From assembly GCA_014281115.1 (NCBI GenBank), contig JACONQ010000009.1, positions 248,001-312,000 of the forward strand: a DNA stretch of 64,000 nt. The letters are read 5' to 3'. The notes under the pieces were generated by a model. That model saw nothing but the letters and a program-made list of their open reading frames with translations, searched no databases and was not told the DNA's origin. Shown piece by piece: positions 45,229 to 55,583 of the stretch (positions within the stretch are counted from its first letter, which is position 1; the number at the start of each line of letters is the position of its first letter). The stretch is from Laburnicola sp. R22_1. Its lineage: Eukaryota; Ascomycota; Dothideomycetes; Pleosporales; Didymosphaeriaceae. The position numbers and the translations under genes are program-made.

Positions 45229-46455
45229 GGCGGCGCGCTCGATGGCAGACGTGGGCGCGTGGACGGGGGCGTGGACGTGGACGCGTGGGGCGGGATGGTG
45301 CAGAGAGGCGCGAGGTGTTTGGTGAGGATGGGGTTGCAGCAGCTGCCCATGGCTGGGCGTGTTTGTTGTCGGCCCTCGGGCGGTCAGAACCAGCCTAGCG
45401 CAGGTGCGGCAGATGTCAGCCCTGGAGACTTCGCGGCATCTAGAGTCGGCGACACCTGCTCGGAACAGGGACGAGAAGCTTGTGATGCCCATCTTTTAGC
45501 TTGTGTTCACAGCGACATCTGCGGTGGCGGCGCGAGTCCCAAACATGCAGCTGGGACGTTGCAGCATCCATCGAGCCATGATGCATGTGCCTGAATCGCT
45601 GGAGCTGGTACCGCGGACGCTGGTAGTACCTGGTGCCAGGCGGGTGCTTTGCTTGGACGCCATCTCGACACGGCGATAGTTCGAAAGCGAGAATATGTAC
45701 TCTGCAGCCACGAGAAAGGGGCGGCGGATGCGCAGGGAGTGTGGCCTGCGGAATGCGCGGCGGCATGGCCCTGCATCGAGCGATGAAAAGACCCATCGTG
45801 GGCAATAGCAACAGCAACAGCAGCGGCAGCGGCAGCAGGGCTCGGGCGCCATGCAAAAGCAACTGGCAGTCTGGAAAGAGATAGGACAGGTCACAGGTGC
45901 TGTCACTTCCTGTGCTGCTTCGGTGCCGCGTCGAGGTGAAGGTAGAAACAACCTACATAACGCCCCAACGACCTGGACTTTCACGCCGCGCTCTCTCACT
46001 GCAAGCATGGGCCGGTCGCCGTTTGCCTTCGCCCACGATGCCTTTGCCAAGCAGTGCACACTCCCAATACCACAACAACACTACCTCGTCCCGGCCGCCC
46101 TACTCTGCAGCCCGCATCCTATGAAGCCTACCTATTCTTCTTCTTGTCGGATGCAAGAGTAGGACCGCCGGCTCCCCCAGGCCTCCGAGTCACTCCTGCT
46201 TCTTGCCTCCTTCCTCTGCACACTTGACAGGTACAACCGCAACTTTCGCGACGTCGTCTCCCAACTAACTAGCCGCAGCCTTGTGTGCATAGCGCTGCCG
46301 CTCTATCTATAGTCTCTGACCACAGGCGCCAGCCAGTTACGCGCTGCCCACGATGAGAGTGCGTTTGCTCGCTCCAAGGGCGCGTGCCATGCTAATACAT
46401 AGGGAAGACACGTAGCGTCGCGAAGCGCAAAGCACCCGCATGCACGCACATCACC
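45229..46455. other. Divergent intergenic region of 1.2 kb
   Basis: GC-rich overlapping frames exist on both strands but none carries a recognisable domain. A CAG/AGC-rich run lies near 45800-45840. It contains the promoters of the Mpv17-like and the 46456 genes. Confidence 0.35.
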
Positions 46456-47870
46456 ATGGAGCGCATATCGCTCAGCGAGTCAGGCTACGACCAATGTCCC
46501 AACTGCGGAAACTTTCAAACGCTTGGCTTCCTCTACGTATGTCGCCAGGAGTGTGACGTACTCTACTTGGAATCGAAACCCACAACGGGCTCGGATGCGC
46601 GTGCAAAATCAACCAAGTCAGGCTTGCGCCGAGAGTTAGAGTATATCGGGCTGAGCGACAGCGTCATTGCGGCCGCGGAATATGGCCTATATACGGATCA
46701 ACAACTCGAGAAGCTCAAAGCGCAGAAGATCGAGCTGAACAGAGTGATCGCAAACATCCGTCAAGGTGGATGGGCTAGAGATGCCGTCGTCAGCGATGCT
46801 ACTAGCCCAGATGATCCGCCAAACAACGATGGAGCTCTCAACAGCACTCTCCCGAAAGAGGTACGTCGGCTGCACATTATCGCATCCCGTACAGCGAGCC
46901 TGGGGATTGTGTCCACGGGAATCACTGAGCAAAACACACCATGGAGAGAGCGTGCTGACAGCGTGCCTAGTGGAGCCCCAGCTGCACCCTACTTGCGTGC
47001 CACCACTGTCGGCCATGTTATAGGGACCGAATATCAACTTCTGTCGAGGCTGTCTTAACCGAAGAGATTCGCCCTTTTCATCCTCGCGAAGCAGACTCCC
47101 TTCCGATAAAATCAGCAAGCATCATGCGAGGGATTGGTCTCCGCCCGAGCCCGCTCACTCTTTCTAGTACAACTATTCCAACGGCAAGCACGCCGTTGGG
47201 CTCAGACATTGCTGTCGAGTCACCATCTACGCCCTCTCAATCCAGCGTATTGACCTACCAAACGACCCAATCGGAGGCGGATGTTCTAGACTCTTCTCGT
47301 CGTCATCTCCGCCGCTTCTACATGATGGGACACCGTACTTCTGGAGAGATTGATCGCGATCTTTCCCGTCTTTCATTATTCTCGCGCCAAGGTCTTAGGA
47401 CTGCGCTGCAAGGCTTGTTCCGTCCGTCGCGAGAGTCCAGCTCTTCGGGCTCGAATATCACGTTACCCATGCCCCGCACGGCCGTTGCTCGTGACCCTGG
47501 CGATGACTCAAACATGGGCGAGTTCGACCTGGGTGCCCTAAGACGTGTTCGGAGGCAGAAGGAGCGTAGTGATCTGAGAAACAATACATACACTGGGGGG
47601 TTCGAGGACGTAAACGGGCCGTCGAGGCGGCAGACTTCGACCTCACGCATGGACACAAGCGACGTGGAATCCGACAGCTCTGGCTCGAAACTTTCGGTCT
47701 ACTCAGATTCATCTGCGGGGAGCGAAGTCGAGGTGGAAGGGGGGGTAGCACTGACCGAGGAAGCGATCGAAACGCACACGCCAGACATCCTGAGCGAATC
47801 GAGCTCTCACCTAGAGACTGGAGGTTCGAAGCCCCGGCTGGACTTATCGAGTATTATGTCGCAGGTGTGA
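46456..47870 (+). CDS. Cys-motif protein with disordered C-terminus, 434 aa
   Basis: Exons 46456-46860 and 46971-47870; intron 46861-46970 (GTACGT...CCTAG), in phase. The N-terminus has SGYDQCPNCGNFQTLGFLYVCRQEC, and the start of exon 2 has CTLLACHHCRPCYRDRI, so two Cys clusters could form zinc ribbons. A helix (YTDQQLEKLKAQKIELNRVI) lies between them. The C-terminal half is Ser-rich and disordered, with RRFYMMGHRTSGEIDRDLSRLS, SNMGEFDLGALRRVRRQKERSD and an acidic tail. CxxC-CRPCYRDR words occur in ascomycete proteins of unknown function. Confidence 0.72.
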
Positions 47871-48695
47871 AGTTTTTTTGCGTATATGCGTGCTGTACGC
47901 ACGACGCCGCGACGCTGGATTTTAGACAGCGCGCCGCATTGAGCTGGTATTGATGGTATCACGGTTTTGTGGGCGTTTCGGCACTTTCCTTACAATACCC
48001 ATGGGCGGCGAGAGCGTGAATTAAATTGGGATGGTTTTGTCAGTCTTTCGAATACATGATTCACCTTTTATCCTACTGCCGTTAGTCGACACTGTCAGAT
48101 CAATTACTAAAGAAGAAACGCTTGTGAATATGGGCCGACGTGTGGAACCCAGTCTGGATACTCGTCATTGCCTTCATCTCTCCGTACTTGAGAATTGCAT
48201 TTTACTACAGGCATCCCTCGTTGTTGTTGGCTTTTTATAGACACGCGAATGATGTCCGACAGCCGGGCGCGGGCCCTCTTTTCAAAATACGACTTTCGCA
48301 GTAAATTCGTAGAAGAAAGAGCCGCTCTTTTGCTAGTCCTACAATGAGTATGCATGTTACCATTGCTTAAAAGCAAGGGGGGAGCGAGATTCATAAACGA
48401 GAGATAAACGAGATGTCGTCGGCCCTTCGCCTAACAACGGCCCCCACTAACAACCCACGCCCTATTCCCAACACAGCAATCTGCAGCCGCCCGAAGCACA
48501 TCCACTTCGGACAATCTCCCCATGGCGACTTCACTCCACCTCAAACACCGCTCACCATGGCCCCATAGCCTCCTCTCCACCCCACAATCATTCAGACATC
48601 CCATTCTTTCCATTCCTACTCCCACGTTCATTAAACAGCGCATCGCATGCCCTACATCTCCATCTGATGCGTAGTCCACCAGCATCCTCCTCACC
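47871..48695. other. Intergenic region
   Basis: 3' flank of the Cys-motif gene and promoter of the PGAP4-like gene. No gene was recognised. Confidence 0.4.
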
Positions 48696-49961
48696 ATGAG
48701 ACTCTCACCCACACGCCTCACCACCCTCTTCGCCGCCCTCGTCCTCTTCTGCACCGCATACCGCCTCTACCGCACCTCAGCGCGCGACCCAACCTCCATC
48801 TTCTTCGACCCACGCATCGGCTACGCGCCGCGATACTCGCTCCTCCGCCGCTCCCAAGCCCTCGAACACATCTCCGCCGCGCCTAACACCACCACCCCCT
48901 CTCCCACGCCCTCCAGCACAAGCGCCAAAAAACTCTGCATCGCCATCCCCTCCACAGCCCGCCGCGGCGAAACCTACCTCCACTCCACAATCGGCTCCCT
49001 CCTCGCCGACCTCAGCCCGCCCGAGCGTTCAGAAATCCACCTCGCCGTGCTAATCGCGCACACGTCACCAAAACTCCACCCCGCCTACGGCGAATCATGG
49101 CTCCCCGCGCTCGTAGACAAGGTGCTCACGTACGACGTGGGCGCGGCGGAGATGCGGCACATCGAGAATCTGGAGCGCGACGATGCGCCGCTGTATCTGG
49201 AGAAGGCGCTGTTGGACTACCGGCTTGTGCTGCAGCATTGTGCGGGGGTGCATACGCCGTACATTGCGGTGGTGGAGGACGACGTCGTGGCGATGGATGG
49301 GTGGTATCATCGGGCGATGCGGGGGGTGGAAGAGGCGGAGCGGAAGGGCGCCGAGGCGCATGCGAGTGTTGAGTTTCTCTACCTGCGGCTGTTCTATACG
49401 GAGGAATTTTTGGGCTGGAATAGGGAGCGGTGGAGGGCGTATTTGGTGAGGAGTGTGGGCGTTGTGGCGGTGCCGTTGGGGGTGTTGGTGGGTTTGAGGG
49501 AGCGGTATCCCGGGTTGAAGGTGAGGGTTTTGGATAGGGGGACTATGGGGTTGGTGGCTGGGTTGTTGGCTGCGGCGGTGGGCTTGTTTTTTGCGCTTGG
49601 TCGTATCACTGTGCTTCCGATTCCTGAGGGTGTGTCGCTCATGCCCAAGTATGGGTGCTGCAGTCAGGCGCTACTTTTTCCCCGCGTTCACGCGCTCACG
49701 CTCGCCAAGTATTTTGGGGGCCGGCGGAGAGGGGCGCCGGATGTGCTGATCGAAGAGTATGCGGAAGAGAAAGGGGAGCTGAGGTGGGCGATTAGTCCGA
49801 GCTTGTTCCAGCATGTGGGGAGGAAGAGTAGCAGTGGGGAAGAGAGTAAGTACGGGATGAGTGTTGCGGAGAAGATATGGAGTTTTGGATTCGAGGAGTT
49901 AGATTGGAGGAAGCTGAAGGAGGAGCACGAGAAGGTAATTCAGTATAGGGCGGCTGGATAG
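48696..49961 (+). CDS. PGAP4-like glycosyltransferase (GPI side-chain type)
   Basis: 421 aa, no intron. A signal-anchor helix (LTTLFAALVLFCTAYRLY) is followed by KKLCIAIPSTARRGETYLHSTIGSLL and AVVEDDVVAMDGWYHRAM, where EDD is the likely metal-nucleotide site. FLYLRLFYTEEFLGW precedes two hydrophobic segments (VGVVAVPLGVLVGL and MGLVAGLLAAAVGLFFALG). YGCCSQALLFPR comes after them. A helix pair inserted in a GT-A-like domain before a CCSQA motif is the layout of PGAP4/TMEM246 proteins, which add GalNAc to GPI anchors in animals. The fungal substrate is not known to me. Confidence 0.75.
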   Translation: MRLSPTRLTTLFAALVLFCTAYRLYRTSARDPTSIFFDPRIGYAPRYSLLRRSQALEHISAAPNTTTPSPTPSSTSAKKLCIAIPSTARRGETYLHSTIGSLLADLSPPERSEIHLAVLIAHTSPKLHPAYGESWLPALVDKVLTYDVGAAEMRHIENLERDDAPLYLEKALLDYRLVLQHCAGVHTPYIAVVEDDVVAMDGWYHRAMRGVEEAERKGAEAHASVEFLYLRLFYTEEFLGWNRERWRAYLVRSVGVVAVPLGVLVGLRERYPGLKVRVLDRGTMGLVAGLLAAAVGLFFALGRITVLPIPEGVSLMPKYGCCSQALLFPRVHALTLAKYFGGRRRGAPDVLIEEYAEEKGELRWAISPSLFQHVGRKSSSGEESKYGMSVAEKIWSFGFEELDWRKLKEEHEKVIQYRAAG

Positions 49962-50442
49962 ATCTGAGTATACACGAAATGTTTTCGCACTTGACGCCAG
50001 GCGTACTTCTATTTGCCATTTAGACGACGGAACGTTCTGTTTCGCGCCCCGGTCGAGGTACAGTGCAGCTTTGCCTTTGGCTGGCCCACATCGTCAATTT
50101 GGTCCTTCGCCACTTTCTGCTATGCTCTGAGTTGGTTGCATATCAGCGTCGTGCGGTCACAGTACAGGTACAGAGGCACAAATATCGCAGCAAAACAGGT
50201 CATTCAATACTGTCGTATTTTCTGTGGTTGGGAGCTTGCGCTAGGGTCGGCATACGTGCCCGTGGAGATGACCCGATGCGACCCGTCTGCCCGTGTGTCC
50301 ATCGCCAGTCCATATGAACGCCGTACTCCAACCCAATGCGACCGCTCATCGCGACTCCTCGGGTTTCCCACAGTCGTTGTCGTATATTCGCTCCTCATGC
50401 TGCTCGAGATTGCTCGCTAGGAGGGTGGATGCGCTCGGTCGT
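49962..50442. other. Convergent intergenic region
   Basis: 3' flanks of the PGAP4-like gene and rps30. No gene was seen. Confidence 0.4.
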
Positions 50443-50734
50443 CTAAGATCCGGGGTTGGGGTTCATCTGCGCACGTTAGAAGAGGCGGCGTGGCAAGGCT
50501 GCGATAAATGTACCTTGCGCTTGCCGCCAACCATCATGGTGACATTGACAAAGCGGCGGGTGTATGTGAGTCTCTTCTTGGCGCGGCCCTTGGGCGTCTT
50601 CTTCTTCTCCTGCGGCTCAACCTGCGCACTTGTGAGTAATCTGCGAGGGGGGCGAACCGGGGCGGGGGCAGTACCTTTGGCGTCTGACTCTTGACCTTAC
50701 CGGCACGAGCGAGGGATCCGTGAACTTTACCCAT
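50443..50734 (-). CDS. RPS30: 40S ribosomal protein S30 (eS30)
   Basis: Exons 50675-50734, 50514-50621 and 50443-50466; introns 50622-50674 and 50467-50513. The product has 63 aa, the usual length for the unfused fungal form. [56 protein letters not shown] and the last exon MNPNPGS match eS30 along its whole length. The last coding exon is only 24 nt. It is a component of the small ribosomal subunit. Confidence 0.97.
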
Positions 50735-51162
50735 GATGAGTGATGAGAGCTGGTACGGGTGACTTGGAGTTGCTGTCCTGCTGGGGTCGTAGGTGGAGCG
50801 GCGAAAGGCGATTCAACTCTGTGGCTCGCTTGTCGGGAGAAGGTTTTGCCGGCTCGTTCTTGCCCCTCCAACTGCGCGCGCCTCAGCGAAGGAAGTGGCG
50901 GCCGACGCTCAATGGCGAGCGCCCTTTGTAGATGCACCAAACATTGCACCCTGGCAGTCGTGTTCTCCAAGTCATACTGAGTCACCCTCTGGTCTTACTC
51001 TGCTCTCACTCCGCCTCGCGCGCTTAACTCATTTCTCCGCTTGATAGAGCATACACTTACACCTCGATTAATAACCACCAGCATCCTCTCGCATATCAGA
51101 AATCGATTCACTATTCCAAGTCTCGCTCGTCTCCGTCCAGCTACTGTCGTTCTTCATTCTCC
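50735..51162. promoter_or_regulatory. Divergent promoter of rps30 and the LRR-like gene
   Basis: 428 bp between two outward-facing starts, with no other gene. CT-rich tracts occur on the rps30 side, as in many fungal ribosomal-protein promoters. Confidence 0.5.
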
Positions 51163-52875
51163 ATGCCTAAGAAGCACAAGCCCGCCTTCACCTCGATCAA
51201 ACCGAACTACGTCCACCCTTCCTTGCAGAGCTCTCGCTCTTCTGCGTCTGCCTCTACACCTTCATCCCAGACCGTAAACGAACGCATACAGCAGCTGCGA
51301 CGTGAACAGGCCCCACGGCCCACTGCAGAACGCAGAGATGAAATTACAGACATAGTCAGTCACCGCACTGTCCCGCCGGATCTGCGGCGCATTTTGGGTA
51401 TCGCAGAGGTTGACGCGCCGAAACCAAAGACAGATGCACGTACACGGATGTCGCTTCGGCCGGGCCAGAGACCACCTCCCGGGCCCGCCGCACCCTCTAG
51501 TTGGTTGGGCAGGAGCAGGTGGGCGCCGGAACACCTACGGAATTTGAAGAGGGCGGATGCGACCGGATCCGGCGTGGGCCGGTTCTGCAAGCTGGCGAGG
51601 GTACATACTGAGGAGTTCAAGGTATGTGGTCATCCAGGTGAGAGGACCGGACTCGTACATTTGAGAATGAATTGAGTAGCAGATTTATAACTTAAACAGC
51701 GGTTACCGTCGTCCCGTAGTTTACAACACCATTGCCTTCGATCGATGGTGTTAAACTGGGAAGAAATTTCCGTGTACGAACAACACTACCTCCCAACCTT
51801 ACCAATAGCATTCAAAGAGGCACTGCTTAGCTACCTCTCGGTGTACGGGGAAAGGTCATGTATGGGTTTCAAGTCGTTCAAGATCTTATTCCAAAACGAC
51901 CATGAAGTCGAGGGCGCTTCAGGGTCTGAAGACGTGCAGTTCTTGGATTTGACAGGTCTGTTGAATGATGGGTATACGCTGAAAGACTTGGAAAAATCGC
52001 TTCAGCGCTCGCGGCCTAGTACTGCTTTAACGAACGCCATGGCAGACATTTCGATATCAAGTGCGAAAGGCAAAGAGAAGGCCCCTATCGAAGTAGTCGA
52101 TTCTTGGGAAGATGAAGCTGAGGAGAGCACGTCTCTCATTTTACCAGCTACATTGACTGTTCCCATCTTCCCCAATCTAACTCGTCTTTCGCTTGGGCAT
52201 CCGGGAAATGCTGCATCCTGGACCAACTTGCTGGCCATGTCTCCACATCTCAAGACCTTGACTCACCTTTCGCTAGCCTACTGGCCGCATCCCAGCACAA
52301 CTCCGAATGCAGCTACAACCTCCATGGTAGGGAAGCATACGACCGTCTCATTAGGAGGCACTCATATCTACTCCGACCACGACAATGACTGGCACGAAGC
52401 AGCGAACATCCTCCGTCGCTTCTCGCTCAACACATACTGCCTCAAGTGGCTCGACCTCGAAGGCTGCACCTGGCTCAAAGCACTAACATCGGGCCCAGGA
52501 GGTCCTCGGTCGTCTTTGGTCCTTAACGGCGTCGCGCCCGGGTGGACCCCGCCTTCCGGGTCTTCTTGCCCCGACTGGAACGGCGCTTGGCGTCAAATCG
52601 AATACATCAATCTCTCCCAAGGATGGATCCCCTCGGATACCCAGACTCTCCAGAATATGCCTGCTGGGAGGCTACCCGCGCGGCTACTGCGATGGATAAG
52701 AGAAAATAGGGACAAGGATGAGGCCAAGCACTTGCTGGTGGATACAAAAGGGTATGATGCTGAGGATTGGATGAAGAGGGAGAAGAATGCCAGAGAGGTT
52801 GGGGAGGGTATTCAGCTCTTGAGGAAAATAGGCATGGGCAATTGGTGTAGATTTGATTATGGTTGGGAATGGTAG
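51163..52875 (+). CDS. Conserved ascomycete protein with leucine-rich-like repeats
   Basis: Exons 51163-51621 and 51700-52875; intron 51622-51699, in phase. The product has 544 aa. The N-terminus is disordered (MPKKHKPAFTSIKPNYVHPS, then SRSSASAS). SSWLGRSRWAPEHLRNLKR and YLPTLPIAFKEALLSYLSVYG follow. The middle has LRR-like lines: FPNLTRLSLGHPGN, LKTLTHLSLAYWPH and CLKWLDLEGCTWLKAL. The C-terminus ends NWCRFDYGWEW. No membrane segment is visible. The family seems conserved in Pezizomycotina but its role is unknown to me; a binding platform is inference from the LRR-like lines. Confidence 0.75.
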
Positions 52876-53463
52876 TGTTTGCAGGCCAGCGGGTATGTGG
52901 ACGAAGGATGGAGTCCAGTTAAACCAATGTGCAAATCCATTAACAAGTCGTTGCCATGCACTTGGACAGGTCAAACCGTCAAAGGTCTAGAACGACGTAG
53001 TGTGTCGCATGCAAGACCACGGTATTGTATAGAAGACAGGACGGAAGGTAAATCCCCAGACCTCAAACTCGACAAGTAGCGCTTTGCGCAATATATCCTA
53101 TCTACTGCGATGTATGGTGTTTGACGCACCGGTGTCGTTCAACGGTCTTAGCTAGTTCGTGGTACAAAACGGTGTCGTGCAAGAAGGGCTGTCTTGTCTG
53201 TCTGTCTTGTCTGTCTGTCTGTCTGATTGGGGGCATGTTTACCCGTTTTGGTGTCACGCTGGGAGATACTGCGTATACTTGTCGCCCTGGTTGGTGGCGG
53301 GTGGAATGTTGGGGTATGTAGGAAGGTGGTAGAGAATATGCATGGTAGTCTATGGTAGTCTAGCTAGCAGCAAGAAATGGGATGGTGTGGTGTGTCGTAC
53401 GAGGAAGTGGTTGGACGATGGATGGTGTGTTGTTGTTGTTTTGTTGCGCTGCGTCGAAGGATA
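52876..53463. other. Gene-free region before the right transposon island
   Basis: It contains the 3' flank of the LRR-like gene and a (GTCT)n microsatellite at 53191-53224. No gene was seen. Confidence 0.45.
53191..53224. repeat. (GTCT)n microsatellite, interrupted
   Basis: GTCT/TGTC units with one interruption by TT. Confidence 0.85.
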
Positions 53464-55581
53464 CCGAGGCTCACCGTCCGACCAGCCCCACCACCCAACA
53501 GAGCCACCCACCACGACAACACCTTAACTTCAACACGCGATAACTCCACCAGTATGAGCCCAATCGAGGCTGCGCTTGCAGCTATTGAATCGCTAGAACC
53601 TGGAGAACAATTTAGCTATAGACAGATGGCGAGAGAGTATGGTTGTAACCGTGCAGCGCTCGCACAAAGACATAAGGGCGTCTCAACCTCACGCGCTACC
53701 CAGGCTCAAAACCAGCAAGCTCTCCACCCACAACAGGAGCAGGAGCTCCTACTCTATATTAAACAGCTCACTAGCCGAGGCCTCCCACCTACACAAGCTA
53801 TGATTGGAAATTTCGCCTCACAAATCGCGAGGAGAGAGCTTGGAGTAAACTGGGTTAATCGCTTTGTCCACCGGTATCCTGACGAGCTCATCTCAAAATG
53901 GACGACGGGCATTGACAACAGTCGCCACAAGGCTGATTCAGGGAGGAAGTACAGCCTCTACTTCGACCTCCTACGCGAGAAGATTGAGCAGTATCACGTT
54001 GAGCCTCGTCACACATACAATATGGATGAGAAGGGCTTTATGCTTGGTGTTATAGGTCGCTCAAAGAGGATCTTTAGCAGAGCCTCGTACGAGGAGGGGA
54101 AGAGGAGGAGTACTATCCAGGATGGCTCGCGAGAGTGGATAACGCTGCTAGCCTGTATCTGCGCTGATGGATCTTACCTTGAGCCCGCTCTCATCTATCA
54201 GTCAGCCTTAGGATCGATACAGGACTCCTGGCTACAGGCCCTCGATCATGCGACTCATCAGGTTCGAATCTCCTCATCGCCCTCTGGCTGGATGAACAAC
54301 GATATCGGCCTCGCGTGGCTTAAACAGGTGTTTGATCGCGGTACAAAGGCGAAGGCTCGATCTTCCTATCGATTGCTTATCCTAGATGGCCATGGATCTC
54401 ACCTCACAATGGATTTTATTGAGTACTGCAATCAGAACAAGATCCTCCTCGCTGTATATCCTCCTCATTCAACCCATACGCTGCAGCCGCTCGATGTAGC
54501 TATGTTCAAGCCTCTGTCCACAGCCTACTCAAAGGAGATCTCAGCCTTTATGGAAAGGAGCTAGGGCCTTTGCTCAATGAGCAAGAGGGATTTCTTCCCC
54601 CTCTTCTACCGAGCCTGGCAGGCCTCCTTTAAGGAAACGTCAATCCTAAAGGCCTTCAAGGCTACAGGCCTCTCACCCTTCCATCCTGAGGTTATACTAC
54701 AGAGATTCAACACTAGCCCAAGCTCCTTAAGCGATAGCGAGTCCTTAGCCTTGAGTGCCTCAAACTGGAGGAAGACTGAAGGCCTACTGCGTCAGGTAGT
54801 CAAGGATCGAGGTGATAAACGAGCTCAAAAGCTAAGCCAGGCCTTCCACCAAATCTCAACTCAAAAGACCCTCCTTAAGTATGAGGTCAAGGGCCTACGA
54901 AAGGCTCTAATCAACGAGAGAACGCGTAGGAAGCGAGGCAAGCCTCTCCTGCTTAAGGAGCCTGAGGAGTATCAAGGTGGAGCTATATTTTGGTCTCCAA
55001 GGAAGGTGAAGGAGGCACGTGATCGCCGGCAGCTCCAGGAGCGCGAGGAGGAGCAGGTACAACACCAAAAAGCTGAGACAAATAGGCTTCGTAAAGAGAC
55101 AAGACAGGCAAAGGCGAAGGAGAAGGAAATAAGGCGTCAGGCGAGGGCTGTAGCCAATCTGGTAAAGGAGAAGGAGAAGGCGGAGAAGGCTGCTGAACAG
55201 GCCTCTAGGGCAGCTGCTCGCAGGACTGCAAAACGACTCCAACAAGCTCTCAAAACGTCTCAAAAGGGTAAGAAGCGCAACCTTAAGGCTCCTATAAAAG
55301 CTACTCCTAGAAAGAGATCTATCGCGAGGCCTGCAGCTGGTGGGGAGGCTTATAAGGCTGTTATAGCTCAACCAGCTTCTACCTCGCGCAAAGGGCGCGC
55401 GATTAAAACTCCAACACGATTTCTATAGCTATATATATTAATCAATACCTATAGATATTACCACTAAAAAATATCGCGATAATAACTATTATGTGAGGCT
55501 CTACAGCCTCAAGTTGCAGAGCTGTTTTGGTGTTTAGGTGGCTCTGTTGGGTGGTGGGGCTGGTCGGACGGTGAGCCTCGG
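53464..55581 (+). mobile_element. Pg-D: best-preserved pogo-type element, 2,118 bp
   Basis: 45-bp terminal inverted repeats at 53464-53508 and 55537-55581 are perfect complements; TA is at 53462-53463 and 55582-55583. The outer CCGAGG and inner GAGCCACC are the same as in Pg-B, but the stretch between is different. It contains the weak pair CCGTCCGAC and CCACCCAAC, 17 bp apart. The right TA is also the left TA of Pg-E. The body is colinear with Pg-B and shows little RIP damage. Confidence 0.93.
53554..55428 (+). CDS. Pg-D pogo-type DDE transposase with one internal amber codon
   Basis: 625 codons in one frame from MSPIEAALAAIESLEPGEQF to KTPTRFL, broken only by TAG at 54562-54564 (codon 337), between FMERS and GLCSMSKRDFF. 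Parts: psq/CENP-B-type helix-turn-helix region (FSYRQMAREYGCNRAALAQRH, then LPPTQAMIGNFASQI and VNRFVHRYPDELISKW), DDE_1 core (YNMDEKGF, LLILDGHGSHLTM, PPHSTHTLQPLDVAMFKP), then the basic coiled coil with GGAIFWSPRKVKEARDR. The three catalytic Asp positions are intact and lie before the stop. The second part starts with a usable Met at 54577. It could be a two-part or read-through product, or a once-mutated dead copy. Confidence 0.75.
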
Positions 55582-55583
55582 TA

